Source: Cycas panzhihuaensis
Taxonomy: Eukaryota > Cycadophyta
DNA: 64,000 nt
Assembly: GCA_023213395.1 (NCBI GenBank)
Contig: CM041465.1
Coordinates: 116,319,741-116,383,740 of the forward strand
Reading direction: 5' to 3'
Below the pieces are notes generated by a model. The model saw only the letters and a program-made list of their open reading frames with translations. It did not search any database and had not been told where the DNA came from. The position numbers were made by a program, and so were the translations under genes. Positions 24,256-36,188 of the stretch are shown here, one piece after another; the first letter of the stretch is position 1; every line of letters starts with the position of its first letter.

Positions 24256-25108
24256 TATCCATTAAAGAGTTTAACTTATATGTGTTTATTAGTAAGAAAT
24301 CTAACATTATGTGTATGACAAGATGTATGGAAAAATATTTTCTTTATATTACCTTATTACAACTAGCTTGACTTGGCCAAGCGATATGCCTTATTCTTAA
24401 AGTTAGTTGGTTAATTTAATTTATTAATAAGTTTAATTAGTAGTCAAATGAAATCCATGGAAATATAGAAAAGTAGTTAGAGATAACACATTAGTTTTTT
24501 TATGTATAAGAGACAAGATAGAATAATAGTACTCTTGTATAATATATTGGCCCAACAACTAGTGTTATTTTATTATTTTACTTTATATGTTGATGAATTA
24601 TATACAATAAATACTTGTTATAGAATTAATGATTGTAGAGGCTAGTTATCCATGAATTTTAGTAGATGGTTACTATTTTATATAAACATTAGTAATCATT
24701 TTTATCTATGAGATTTTAAAATAATAGAGTTAAAATATTAATTATTATAGCTATAAGTGAAGATATAAAGGTGATAAGTATGAAAACTTTATATCTCATG
24801 GCAAGTTGAAAGTCATAAATTATTTTTTATTTTTAATTGATTCATGCTAATTTATATATTTTATAGGTGGTTGGTTTTATATATTTGGCTATAGATTGGT
24901 TACAATTAATGTGATACATCATTGATAGAATTTACTTATAGGAGACATGCATGATGAAGATAAATTTTAGAATAATATTTAAGTTATAAGTTATTCAATT
25001 TAATTATAAATTTTAGTATAGGATTATAAATTATAATATGACCATAATAAAAACAAATGCATGAAGACATAAATATTAAAGATTATAAATTTTAAAGACA
25101 TTAAACAT
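24256..25108 (+). other. Family X internal region, right part
   Basis: AT-rich, no coding motif. It ends in a purine-rich tract just before the second plus-strand family X LTR. Confidence 0.5.
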
Positions 25109-25119
25109 TAAGGAGGAGT
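25109..25119 (+). promoter_or_regulatory. Polypurine tract before family X copy 2
   Basis: TAAGGAGGAG sits two to three bases before the LTR start, as expected for the 3' LTR of an element. Confidence 0.6.
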
Positions 25120-25121
25120 TT

Positions 25122-25544
25122 TAGAATATTTGAAGTTTTTAAATATCTAATATTTAATGTAATGTTATAGACTTATATAAAGCATTAAAACATATGAGAA
25201 GTATATAATTATTCATATAACTTCCTATTAGAAGATAAAAGGGCTCTTAGAGATGATAAGCTCATCATGAGGTGATTATACATATAAATATATATATAGT
25301 ACCACTTGAGAACTTGAGAAAGAAGTTCATTTAGGGATCATAATGAAAATGAGTAACACTCCAAACCTTCTCCTATGTTTTCTCGCTCTTAGGTTTTCCA
25401 TGTATAAATCTTAGTGTCTCCTATGGTAATTCTTAATACTCTTTATCATTTTTATATTTATTTATATGGATATTATCTTATATTTATATATATATTCTTC
25501 ATGATTCATTATTATACTTCTACTATATATTCAAATAATTTAAC
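25122..25544 (+). repeat. Family X LTR, plus-strand copy 2
   Basis: Begins TAGAATATTTGAAG and ends TTTAACA. It aligns with 17448-17874. It has a polypurine tract upstream and also a primer-binding-site-like stretch, TGGAATTAGAGTGAG, downstream (25545-25559). The homology with copy 1 then continues (TTTAAAATTTCTAATA, GTAAAAGGTCT). It therefore behaves as both a 3' LTR and a 5' LTR. Confidence 0.75.
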
Positions 25545-26758
25545 ATGGAATTAGAGTGAGTTTAAAATTTCTAATAGGCATGTAACTTGTCCCATATGCT
25601 AAGAAGATGGTAAAAGGTCTATATACATATATATAACACTTTTTTTTTTATATTACTTTTGGTGTATATATACACTTTTTATTTTTTATATATCTTTTAT
25701 TTTTGGGTATGAAGAGATGTTATGATGATGAGCCAACTCATAAGGGACCAAGTTAAGTGATAAATGAAAACCTATTTAATAAAGTAAGGCCATACAAAAG
25801 CATGAAAATAAGGCCGTAAAGATTAGACTACTAAGGGAACCTGGGTTTTTCATATGAGCTATCTTTGAGCACCTTTTGTTTGGAAAATAAGTGAACAAGA
25901 GGCCTTTAGAAAGACTATCATAGTAGGTTGGACTATTTGCTATAATAGGACTAAGTGGGACTATTGTAGGGAAGTACATCACATTATCAAGCTACTTGAT
26001 TGTTGCTTAGGCTATGGGTTGTATGTTGATAAAAGCAATTTAACTATTAGGTAATAAGTTGCTTAAGAAGTTTAAAAGAAAATTATGAGTATAAGATCCC
26101 ATGGAGGGTAAGTAGTAAATAGAAAAAGGTACTCACGAATAGGTTATATCATTGAAATAGTATTTCAAAACTAAAACTCTTAATTATAAACACCAATATA
26201 CATATGAGGGATTGTCTCAGGGCCCTTTATTCTAAAGTACATTAAGGGTACCAAAGGTTGCTTAGTAAAATAGGCTTGTATGACCTGTATAGATAAGTTT
26301 AATACTAAAAAATAATCCTCTAGACCATAAACATTGGTATGCTATATGAGAGTTATTTGAAGGTAGTTTGTTGATAAAAAGAGGCCCTATTTTATTTATT
26401 TAAGGGCCATGGATTATATAATAAGGTCGTTATATAATTATTTTATATTTAAAGATTGGTACTTTGATACTCTTTAATTTTCTTTCATGTCCACCTATAC
26501 TCTTTGGTGTACTTCATGTATGTAATTGATTTCCATTAATAACATAAGTATTGCATTTTCTTATTTATCTTTTGTTATCAATTCTATGTCGAACAAAAGT
26601 GGGATAATGATATCCCATGAATGACCAAATATTTAAAAAAAAAACATATTTTTGAAATGACAAGACTTATGCCATAAATTTTAAGTGGATATAGTCCAAA
26701 TTTTGGAGAAGAATTATGAAAGTTATAAGGGTTTTAACATCAATCTACTATCTATCAC
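25545..26758. other. PBS-like start of a second family X unit, then unassigned DNA
   Basis: The first about 70 bases match the internal start of family X copy 1. After that no homology or coding motif was recognised up to the minus-strand copia LTR. Confidence 0.45.
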
Positions 26759-27071
26759 TGTTTATTGGTGGGTGAAGGATATAGTTGGTATACTCCACTA
26801 TACTAAAGCAATGGCATATAATAAGAGAAAAATAAAGAGAACAAGATTGAGAGCATAAATGAGAGGTGAGAATTATTACTCTCCCTTTCACATTCAGCCT
26901 TATATAATAGTAGATGTGTATTAGGACTTCCAAAAGAGTTTCCCACCTAATGACATGATCTCAAAATTACATTTAAATGTAAATGAAATTATATTTAACT
27001 ATGTGACTTAGCTAACCTAAAGCCACTTTCATATGATTAATCTAATGGCATTGATGCATTAACATCTATCA
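26759..27071 (-). repeat. 3' LTR of the minus-strand copia
   Basis: On the minus strand it starts TGATAGATGTTAATGC directly after a G-run and appears to end CACCAATAAACA. A TATA motif (ATTATATAAGGCTG) lies at about 26900. The right partner is outside the window, so both edges rest on the TG...CA rule. Confidence 0.6.
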
Positions 27072-27073
27072 AT

Positions 27074-27086
27074 CCCCCCCTTAATG
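27074..27086 (-). promoter_or_regulatory. Polypurine tract of the minus-strand copia
   Basis: On the minus strand ATTAAGGGGGGG abuts the LTR start. It follows the RNase H frame with a spacer of about 470 bases. Confidence 0.75.
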
Positions 27087-27559
27087 GTAAAAGTTCATTA
27101 TGATAAAATCTATTCTATGAGGTCTTCATTTAAGCCTTATTATTACATTAACACTTTTGTGGGAAAATCCTCATAGGGAATAAAAACCTAAAAACTTTCT
27201 AAGATCTATAGCCCCTTAAATCAAAATAGATAAGGTGGCTCTTAATATAGCCTGATAGTTAAGCAACTTAAATATATAGCTTCATCTGCTAAGTCTCCAT
27301 ATATCATTTGGTCGTCCTCCATGCCTTTTTAAGTTTTCATAGGTTCTAATTTTCCAAGACTAGTAATACCCTTACCCTTCCTTGCCCACATGGGATTTTT
27401 ACAAATAGGATAGAGTAAAGGCTTGCTCTTATTCTTTCACACCAACAAGGGTTTCTCATTAATGAAATAGAGTATGATGATCCTATTGTCATCTCCTCCA
27501 ATTAGTCAAAGATGGAGGCCTAAAGGCTGAGTTATCTATGGAAATGTTCAAACTTCACC

Positions 27560-28068
27560 CTTTACAACAGTTTGGTGAAGATATCAGCCACTTGATCTAT
27601 TGTGGGGTAGTACTCTAGTTGAATTATGCCATCATAAACTAGTTCTCAAATCCTGTAGACTTTTGTACTTATGTATTTGGTACGATCATGAAATACAAGA
27701 TTCTTTGCCATGTGGATTATTGATTGATTATCTATATAAAGGCTAGTAAGACTTGTTTGGGTGATATTCAATGTTTCTAATAATTTTATAAGCCATATCA
27801 CCTCCTTACTGGTCTCAGAAGTAGCAATGTATTTAGCTTTGATAGTTGAATCAACAATTGTCTTCTACCGTCTAGATCTCTATGATATTAATGCTAATTT
27901 AAGAAATGTTATATACGTAGATGTAGATCTCCCTATATTTTTATCTCTGACAAAGTTTAAGTCTATGTATGCATATAATTTAAACTTTGAATTGTGTTCA
28001 CATAGTAGACCATATTTACTAGTCATCTTAATGTACCTCAACACTGGCATTGCTTCTTGTTAGTGACT
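27560..28068 (-). pseudogene. Copia RNase H (minus strand, decayed)
   Basis: Minus-strand motifs in order: KAKYIATSETSKEVIWL (normally EAEY-A-SEA-KEAIWL, first Glu now Lys), LYIDNQSIIHMAKN, FHDRTKYI, then DQVADIFTKLL. This is the standard RNase H tail of plant copia. Several TAG stops and shifts interrupt it. Confidence 0.8.
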
Positions 28069-29100
28069 CTACTTAGAATTTATCATGTAACGAGTAAGAA
28101 TGACAATAGAGTGTGCAATATTAGGTCTCGTATTAGTAGTATAGATGAGACTACCTACAAATTGCTTATAAAGTATTATATCTGCCTCTCGATCATCGCC
28201 ATCAACTATTAGTTTGACATTGGGTTCCATTGGAGTAGCTATAATTCGAGCATCTTCCAACTGAAACTTTGTTAGAAGATCGTTGATGTACTTTTCTTAA
28301 GAAAGAAAGATTTTACCATCTTTCTAAGTGAATTCAATCCCCACACAATATTTCATCAACCTAAGGTTAGATAGTTAGAATGTTTTAACTAAGTCCTTTT
28401 TTAGTTGGTCGATCACATATTCACTATTCCTCATTATAAGCATATTATCCATAAAGATTAAGAGATAAGTGACTTTATCTTTTTGGCATTTGATGAATAA
28501 TGTTATATCAATATCCTAGTAGTCATAAATCTCATAGCCATATTGCCTCATTCTTTCTGACAACTTGGTGAACTAAGCATGAGGGGCTTGTTTAAAGCCA
28601 TACAAGGACTTTTTGAGCCTACATACCTTATGCTCTAGACTAGCAATCTCAAATCCTTCAAGCTGAGCCATGCAGATTTCTTCTTCAAGATCACCATTAA
28701 TAAATGTATTTTTTACATTAAGCTGGTGAATCTTCTAACCCTATTAAGTTGTTAAGTCCATAAGAGTTCTAATTTTGGGCCACTTGGTTATAGGTGCAAA
28801 GACTTCAGTGTAGTTGATGCATTTCCTTTATGTGAATCCATTTGCTACCAACCTTGCTTTGTGTTTTTCAAGGGTGCCATCAGATTTATATTTATTTTTG
28901 TATGTTGATTTATTTTGAAATATCTTTCTTGTAAGTAGTAGGTCGACAAGCTCCTATGTACTATTTTTTATAAGAGACTAATAGTCTTCATTCATGGCAT
29001 TCCTCTAAGCTATGTGTTTTACAGCTTCTTAGTATAAGAGGGGCTCTTCATTGAGAGCAAGATGCAGTTTTGCTAGTTCTAACTCAATGAAAAGTGATTA
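28069..29100 (-). pseudogene. Copia reverse transcriptase (minus strand, decayed)
   Basis: The C-terminal piece at 28069-28260 reads ATPMEPNVKL, then YKQFVGSLIYTTNTRPNIAH, typical of the end of copia RT. Upstream the minus strand shows SLYGFKQAPHA (normally SLYGLKQAPRQW), LNVKNTFINGDLEEE (QLDVKTAFLNG), TLEKHKARLVANGF and the catalytic site as FMDN at 28444-28455. The YVDD motif has lost its second Asp through a G-to-A change. Multiple stops are present. Confidence 0.82.
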
Positions 29101-29465
29101 CTATATCTTAGCTCTGTAGGCACTACAAGTGCCAAATTTGCCCACCTCATCAGGTCATATATCCTTATTTAACTAGCAGGCTTCACAAGAACCTCAAGTT
29201 GGGAATGGGATCTTTATTTCTCCAACTACATAGCCTTCGTTTGGATCTTGAAAGGATCATTTTGTATATTTATTGAGAAGATGTTGATTGATCTAGAGAG
29301 CATTGTCCATCTGTCACTTCTTTACCTTTGTTAACTCTATTATTCTCGAATGGTGGTGTATGATGTGCACTCATTGGTTGAGAATCACAGCTACTATCCT
29401 CCATGGCTCCATTATCAGATTCCAATAGTTTAAGTAATTCTTGAATGTCTTCCCCCCAAATTTTG
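29101..29465 (-). other. Copia integrase-RT linker, broken by the gypsy insertion
   Basis: Hydrophilic minus-strand sequence with no domain motif. It joins 63493 onward if the gypsy insertion is removed: the two flanks read continuously across GAATC. Confidence 0.5.
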
Positions 29466-29980
29466 GAATCTATTTCCCAGCTACTGGGAATGGATACAGA
29501 TAGGCTAAATCAGGTATGCTTCTTCCTTTTCACTTGTACTATTTCATTGGAAAGGTTGATAGGAGTGATGCCTCATTGCATGACTACTTATTTCATTTGT
29601 ATGATCACTTTGCATTTGTTGCCTGTTCATGCTGCTTGTCGTATTGTGAGCCTATGACGACCTAGCGGGACTTACCTTTCTGCAAGGTAGGCATCCCCAT
29701 GGTAATTTACGACCCTCCGTACTGTCTCCATACTATCTCGAGCTTCTTTTGGTTTGTATGACCCATTCATGCCTCGACTTTGAGCTCCTAGCACCTTGTT
29801 TATGGGACCTTTAGCCATCGATGCTCTGCTTGCCTTTGTTGACATGTATTTTGGACTGTCTCAGCCACCTAGACAAGAGGGTCAGCCCCTCCTAGGCCTG
29901 CCACATCACCTCCTAAGGCTCCCAGGACCTAGATTTTTGCCATTTTGGATTTCTAGTCCCACACCGATGTAAACTTAGCG

Positions 29981-30020
29981 GTACCATGAAGTTTACCGTG
30001 ATACCGTGAAGTTTACCGTG
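29981..30020 (+). promoter_or_regulatory. Tandem 20 bp U3 motif with inverted half
   Basis: Two adjacent 20-mers, GTACCATGAAGTTTACCGTG and ATACCGTGAAGTTTACCGTG, preceded at 29970-29977 by GTAAACTT, the reverse complement of AAGTTTAC. Related pairs occur in all four gypsy LTRs. The position is about 130-170 bases upstream of the TATA box. Confidence 0.65.
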
Positions 30021-30151
30021 GTGTGACTGTTGTTAGTTATTTTTTAAAAACTGCTATGGCAATTCTCGCATTTCTCACGGAATCGCCACGTGGCCTTGCA
30101 TCCACCTCAGCCCTATTCACACCCTATTCACTTGTTTAGGGTTGGGATGGG

Positions 30152-30159
30152 TATAAGTA
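30152..30159 (+). promoter_or_regulatory. Candidate LTR TATA box, outer 5' LTR
   Basis: TATAAGTA followed by CAAAACCCTCATCATTTT. The block is conserved in all four gypsy LTRs (30152, 34129, 48357, 61391), so it is the best candidate for the element promoter, with RNA start expected about 30 bases downstream. Confidence 0.65.
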
Positions 30160-32256
30160 TCAAAACCCTCATCATTTTAAGGACTCTTAGATCATTTTTT
30201 GCTCTTCAACACAATGGTTTCCTACTACAACTTCTGTCCTCTTCTCTTATTGCTATAGGTGCACTTGCAGGCCTACATTTCTTACGACTCTAGGCTAGGA
30301 TCCACTTGCAACTAACTTCCTCCACAGTGGGAAGCCTCTCTCTAGGTGTTATCAAGCAAATTTTGGTGTTGTTCTTCTCCAAATTGCCCATCAAGTGTCT
30401 CTTTCAGCTATCTCCTAAGATTTCTCTTATAAAACCTTGCAGGGATCTTCTTCTCCACTGGTTGCAGGGCCAGACCTGCCTTATATCAACCCAATAGGTC
30501 TTCCAAACCCCTTTCTTCCAAATTTGTGGTATGATATCTTCATATTAGACCCATTTCTTTATTTGTTTGCTTGTTTCCTTCAGGTTTGACTGTAGCAAAG
30601 CTTGTTTTCATTAAGTTTGGCTTATTGCTTCTGGGTTTTCACCTTCCCTCCACTAGTTTTCCTTAAGGGAGTAACATGAGAAGAACCACAAGGTTGGGCG
30701 AAGAGAGTAAGGCAGGGCAACCCCCCACTCAGTCCTACTCTCCAAGGGCAATCCCCTTCCCACCTTTTCTTCTCTTGCTCCATGCTTCTCTTGGGTTAAT
30801 TAGGAGTTGGTGAGCCTTAGGCCTGCGTTGGATTATCAGTGTATGCATCCCCTTGCTGTGCTAATTCTAGGCTTGTAAGCCTCTTGTTCGGACCCCCGTA
30901 GTGTCCCTTATATTGTTGGGTATCCCTTGATAACATTGGCAAGGGTTTGTGCATTGGATTGCTGCCTATAGCAACTCTGTACCTTGGATATTTTCCCAGC
31001 ATTTTGTCACTTTTATCCTTGTGTTTCTTAGATATCATTAGTTATCTTTACCTTTATCTTGTTGTGTTAGAGAGTTGTGTGGAGAACCCAGCGGAGGGTT
31101 AGCCATCCTGAGGCTTCCGTTCACTCTATTTTGCTTGATGTACATGCTTGCTTGAGAGAGGATTTTGGAGCTTTTTGCAACGGTCGTTTTCCTAATATTT
31201 TAACACATACATTACACATATACTTGCATATATAACTTGTCTTTTGCAGTCCATTCTTAGAAGGGATAAGCTAGTGCATATGCAGGTTGGTGTGGTGCCC
31301 TCATAAAGGTATAAAACATCTGGATTTAGGTAAGATCTACCGTGTTTTTCCTTTGCTTCTGCTTTCTTCCATTCTGCTTTCTTTTCACAAAGGGGAAGGT
31401 CAGGAAGCCCCCATTATTCATGTCAAGACTTAGTTACGCACCTGTGGATTGATGCAAGGATGCGCGTTGTGCATGGGTGAGGTCTCCTGTCAGCCGCTAC
31501 ATCCTCTGGTTACGTGCACCTTTCCTTTAGCCCCCCCCCCCCCCCCCCCTCTCCCCTTTTTACTTTTATTTTAAATCTATGTTCTAGTTAAGTAGGTCAT
31601 ATAAAAGTAAAAAGGTAAATGGTATCATTTGTTTACACTTGCATGCTTGCATGTTATATACTCAACTCCTATAGGAAAAGGACATTATAGGAAACTTCCT
31701 CTTCTTTTTCCTTTTCTTGCAAAATCTAACATACCCTTTGGGTTCATTCCATTTGATATCGCTTACTTACGTATGTGACACCTATCCCCTTTTCCTTTCC
31801 CGTTTGCTCCTTGAAACGTTAGAGGAAAATTTGGCTTAGTTGTCTCCCTTACTCTCTCTCTTTCCCTCTCTTGGTCCTATTTGTTTGGCCAAATAGCCAA
31901 GGGGAACTTAGATACATCGTAGGCTATTGCCTACCTTGTCTATGTCTGTTTCCCTCTATCATAGGGAAACCTTTGAGGACTCCTCTTCTACCCTTCTGGC
32001 CATCCAAGGGTAGGAGGACCTTCCTCTCGGGTCTATCTAGGCTACCCTTCTCATATCCCCTCTCTCTCTCCTGGATTAAGGGGCCACTTCAAGGTAGTTG
32101 GGTATCATCCGCAAGTCTCGAACTCGTGCTCTAGCGCATGGGGCACCCTGCGTGATACTTTCTTTGCTTGTAGGTTTTCGCCTATACCTTTGATATCACC
32201 ATCGACCATCATCACTCCTACCAAGCTTAGTGATTATCCCACAGACGTGCATCCAC

Positions 32257-32275
32257 TAGTGACCATACTGGGGAC
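32257..32275 (+). promoter_or_regulatory. Primer binding site, outer gypsy
   Basis: TAGTGACCATACTGGGGAC lies one base after the LTR and is shared with the inner element at 36170. The ancestral form probably began TGG. The matching tRNA could not be named by eye. Confidence 0.65.
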
Positions 32276-32517
32276 TTGCCAGCAAGGGAGCTAGTTCTTA
32301 TCCCTTCCTATTGGTATTATTACCTTTTAGTGGTCTCCTCCACCTCATCTCTTTTATTGGGCAGCTCCCAACACACATACACTTTGCATCTTGTTCTTTC
32401 TCCTAATGTGTTGGCAAGTTTTGTATGCAACACTTCTCACGTCGCCTATGTGGTTTGCCTCCATTATTAGAAGATCCCGCATATTGTCTTCTTTCATCGT
32501 CGGATTCTGATTTGATA

Positions 32518-33440
32518 ATGGAAGGATACCCTTTAGATTGGGCTTATCATACCTTTACCTCGGGAGCTCATGAGTTCCCCACATCCATTCCGGGATCCAC
32601 CCAAGAGGGTGACGATCTTATTTACTATCTGGGTGATCAACATCACCCACTTGACACCCATCGTTCTACTCATATAGTAGAGGGCCCATCTCCTTTTGAG
32701 ATCCACCATCCAGTTGGTGATTCTTATGAGGAACACCCTAATGGGTCTACTTAATTTGAGGTCCCATCTACCTCTTATGATCATGTAGATACCCCTCATA
32801 CTGATATGGTTGAAGCCCTTAGCAAGTGCTTTCAAGCTACTCATCTTCAATTGCATCCTAGATGGTTTGAAGATGTCTTATATGGTAGGGAATCTTCCTC
32901 ATCTGCTCCTATCCTACCATCTTCATCCACATCAATACCTCCCGCAACAAGTAACTCTTTTGTACCTACACATTCGTCCCGCTCTATTCTTACACCTACC
33001 TTAGGGACGTCTATCGCACCTTCTATCCCTCATCATGGTCCTAGCTCTTTAGGACCCTCTCGTGGTATGTCTTTCTCCCAACTTGGGGTTAGCATACCTT
33101 TTTCTAGTCAAGCTAATGTGCAAGCTCTCAATGTGATGTATACATTTCCTAATAGGCCTAGAGGTTCTACTAACGCCACTACTACTAGTCACGTGGGATC
33201 CACTCCCATGTATACTCAAAACTAACCTAATGGTCCTCCCCTTTACGTACCCCCAAGTTATACTTCTCAACCTTGGGGGCATGGTAAAGGGAATCATATT
33301 CCAGCTTATGGGTAGACCCGTTACACCCATATGGGATTGCACCACCTATGGGCGACCATTATAGGCAAAACCCAGTTCCACACCCTTCTTTTCCACCATC
33401 CTGCAGAGCTTCTTACACTGCGCCTTTGCAAGGGAACCCA
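32518..33440 (+). pseudogene. Outer gypsy gag, N-terminal part (5' of the inner insertion)
   Basis: The start MEGYPLDWAYHTF aligns with MEGHPSDWAYHAF in the inner copy. The region is Ser, Pro, Thr and His rich (SSSSAPILPSSSTSIPPATS) with no catalytic motif and looks like a disordered gag N-terminus. Stops occur at 32752-32754 (TAA), about 33223 (TAA) and 33313 (TAG). The frame is cut at 33441-33445 (ACTTC), where the inner element inserted. It resumes at 50423. Confidence 0.75.
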
Positions 33441-33445
33441 ACTTC

Positions 33446-36168
33446 TATTTCTTGACTACCGGGAATGGATACAAATAGATCAACTCAGGTAAGCTCAGGT
33501 ATGCTTCTCCCTTTTCACTTGTATCATTTCATTGGAAAGGTTGACAGAAGCATTACCTCTCTGCATAACTGCTTGCTTCATTTGCATGATTACTTTGTAT
33601 TTTGTTGCCTGTTCATGCTGCCTGTCATATCGTGAGCCTATAATGACCTAGTGGAACCTACCTCTCCATAAGGTATATGTCCCCGTGGCATTATATGACC
33701 CTATGCATAGTCTCCATATCGTCTCGAGTCCCTTTTTCATCTGTATGATCCATTCATGCCTCAACCTTGAGCTTTTAACACCTCGCTTTAGGATTTTTGC
33801 TCATCGATACTTGCTTACCTATGTCCATATACTTCCTGGACTGTCTCAACCACCTAGATAGGAGGGCCAACCCCTCCCAGGCTTATCAAATCATCTCCCA
33901 AAGCTCTTGAAGCCCAGAAATCTTCCATTCTAGTCCCGCACTACTGTAAACTTAATGGTACCTCAAAGTTTATCGTGGTACTGTGAAGTTTGCCGTAGTG
34001 CGACTGTCATCAATTATTTTTTAAAAACTGTTGTGGCAATTCTCGTTTTTTCTACAAAATTACCACGTAATCTTGCATCAACCTCAGCCCTATTCGCACT
34101 CTATTCATTCACTTAGGGCTGAGATAGGTATAAGTACACAAACCCTCATCATTTTGAGGATCTCTTAGGTCATGTTTTTACTTTAAAATACAACAATTCA
34201 TGCTGCAACTCTTGCTGTCCTACTCTTTCTGCTATAGGTGTTTCTGTAGGCATGTGTTTCCTGCAACACTAAGACTCGCTTACAACTCTTTGCTTCCATG
34301 GTGGGAAGCCTCTTTCTAGGTTTCATCAAGTGTTTTTGGTGCTGATTCTTCTACAACTTGCCCAGCAGTATTCCTTTCAGCTGTCTGTTGGATTTGCCTC
34401 TTGCAAACCCCTGCAGGGGCCCTCCTTCTTGCTGTTAGCAGGCCTAGATCTGTCATACATCTACCTAGTAGGTCTTACCAACTCTTTTCTTCCATTTTTT
34501 GGTGAGTTACTCCTTGTTTGGACCCATTTCTTGCTTTATTTACCTATTTCCTTCAGTTTTCACCATTGAAAAGCTGTCTTTCCATAGTGTTTGATTTATT
34601 GCTTCTTGGCTTCACCTTCCCTCCGCTGATTTTTCTTCAAGAGAATAATGAGAGAAGAGTCCCAAGGTTGGGTGAAGAGAGTAAGGTAGGGCAACCCCCC
34701 TTTCAGTCCTTCTCTCCAAGGGTAATCCCTTCCCACCTTCTCTTCTCTCATTCCATGTTTTTCTTGAGATTATTTAGAGAGATTGAGCCCTAGGCCAGCG
34801 CTGGATTATCAGCATATGTAGCCACTTACTGCACTAATTCCAGGCTTGCTCGCCTCTCGTTTGGACCCCTGTAGAGTCTCCTGTATTGTTGGTTACCCCC
34901 TTTGTTCTCATTAGCAAGGGTTAGAGTACCAAATTGCTGCCCATAGCAACTTCGCATCCCACTTACTTCTCTACACCTTGTTGCTCTTTCTTTGACATCT
35001 CTTGGCTATCCCTAGTGACTTTTACCCACTACCTTGTTGTGTTTATGAGTCATGTGGAGATTTCAGTGGAGGGTTAGCCATCCTGAGGCTTCCCTTGCAT
35101 CATTTCACTTGATGTCTAGCCTTGTTTGAGAGAGGGTTTTTAGAGTTTATTGCAGTAGTTATCTTTTCTAATATTCTAACGTTAATAGCACTTATATATA
35201 CTTGCATATACATAGATTATCTCTTGCAGCCCTTTCTTAGAAGGGATAAGTTTGTGCATGTGAAGGTTGCCATGGTGCTCTTGCAAAGGTGTTAAGCACT
35301 TTGATCCGGGTAAGGTTTCTTTTGTTTTGGTCTTTACTTTCATTCATTTCCTTTCACTTTTCTTTCGTAAGGGGAAGGTAAGGAAGCCCCTCCATCATCC
35401 GTGGGCTTGGTGAGGATGTGCGTGGTGCATAGGTGAGGCCTTCCATCAGCCGCTACACCTCCTGGGTACATAATTCTCTCATTAGTCCTCGCTTTCCTTT
35501 TCACACTTTTAGTTGAGATCTATGCATTAGTTAAATAGGTCACACATAAAAGAGAAAAGGAAAATAACATCTTTTACCCACATTTGTATATTTACACATT
35601 ACGCACCATATTCACATAGAAAAAGGACCTATAGGAGATTTCCTCTTTCCTTTTCCTTGGCTTGTAAACCCTAACCTCGCCCTTTTGGCTAACTCCTGCT
35701 TAGTTTGGTTTGCTTGCACACGTGATAGCATTTCGATTTCCTTAATTGTTCCATTTGGTTTGCTTCCATTCCCTTCTCTTCTTATTGGCTTTATTTACTT
35801 GGTTAAATAACCAAGAAGATCCTAGCCACATTATAGGTTATCGCCTACCTTATTCCTGCTTGTTTCTCTTTGTCATAGGGAAACCCTTGAGGATTCCTTT
35901 CCTCCCCTTCTAGCCATCCAAGGGTAGGAGGACTTTCCTCCTAAGTCTATCCAGGCTACCTCTCATGCTTTCCCTCTTCCTCTTCGAGGTAGGGAACCAC
36001 TATTAGGTAGTTGGGTATCATCTGTAGGTCCCAAACTCGCACTCTAATGCACGAAGCGCCCTGCATGGCACTCGTTTCACTTGTAGGCTTTCATCCACAC
36101 CCTTGATACCACTATCGATCATCATTATTCCTACCTAGCTAGGTGATTATCCTATAGACGTGCATCCA
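33446..36168 (+). repeat. Inner gypsy 5' LTR (2723 bp)
   Basis: Starts TATTTCTTGAC and ends GTGCATCCA. It holds TATAAGTA at 34129-34136, a donor-like GTAAGGT at 35310 and an acceptor-like ACTTGTAG ending at 36086. It is clearly related to the outer LTRs, but more distant from them than from its own partner at 47674, so the two elements belong to different subfamilies. Confidence 0.93.
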
Positions 36169-36169
36169 C

Positions 36170-36188
36170 TAGTGACTATACTGGGGAC
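36170..36188 (+). promoter_or_regulatory. Primer binding site, inner gypsy
   Basis: TAGTGACTATACTGGGGAC one base after the LTR, the counterpart of 32257 with one C-to-T difference. Confidence 0.65.

Larger units (their letters stand above)
26759..29470 (-). mobile_element. Minus-strand Ty1/copia element, 3' portion
   Basis: Read on the minus strand this holds RT, RNase H, polypurine tract and 3' LTR of a copia element. Its integrase reappears at 63493-64000, so the element was split by the 34 kb nested gypsy insertion between 29470 and 63488. The GAATC duplication marks the break. The 5' LTR and gag lie beyond the right end of the window. It is the oldest layer of the nest. Confidence 0.85.
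29471..32255 (+). repeat. Outer gypsy 5' LTR (2785 bp)
   Basis: Starts TATTTCCCAG and ends GTGCATCCA. The ancestral ends are TG...CA (the inner 3' LTR still has TGTTTCC). It carries a 20 bp tandem motif at 29981-30020, a TATA box TATAAGTA at 30152-30159 and a run of 19 C at 31531-31549. It also has a donor-like site GTAAGAT at 31330 and an acceptor-like site CTTGTAG ending at 32173. Compared by hand with 60711 onward, the first about 260 bases differ at roughly 12 percent of sites, nearly all transitions. Confidence 0.93.

Noticed and set aside
30817-31038. 73-codon minus-strand frame in the outer LTR, repeated at 62062-62277
   Set aside because: It is shared only because the LTRs are repeats. 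No motif, and differences between the two are not codon-like by eye.
32425-32517. Earlier in-frame start for outer gag (MQHFSRRLCGLPP)
   Set aside because: The inner copy does not keep this start or frame, while MEG.P.DWAYH is shared by both, so the later ATG was chosen.
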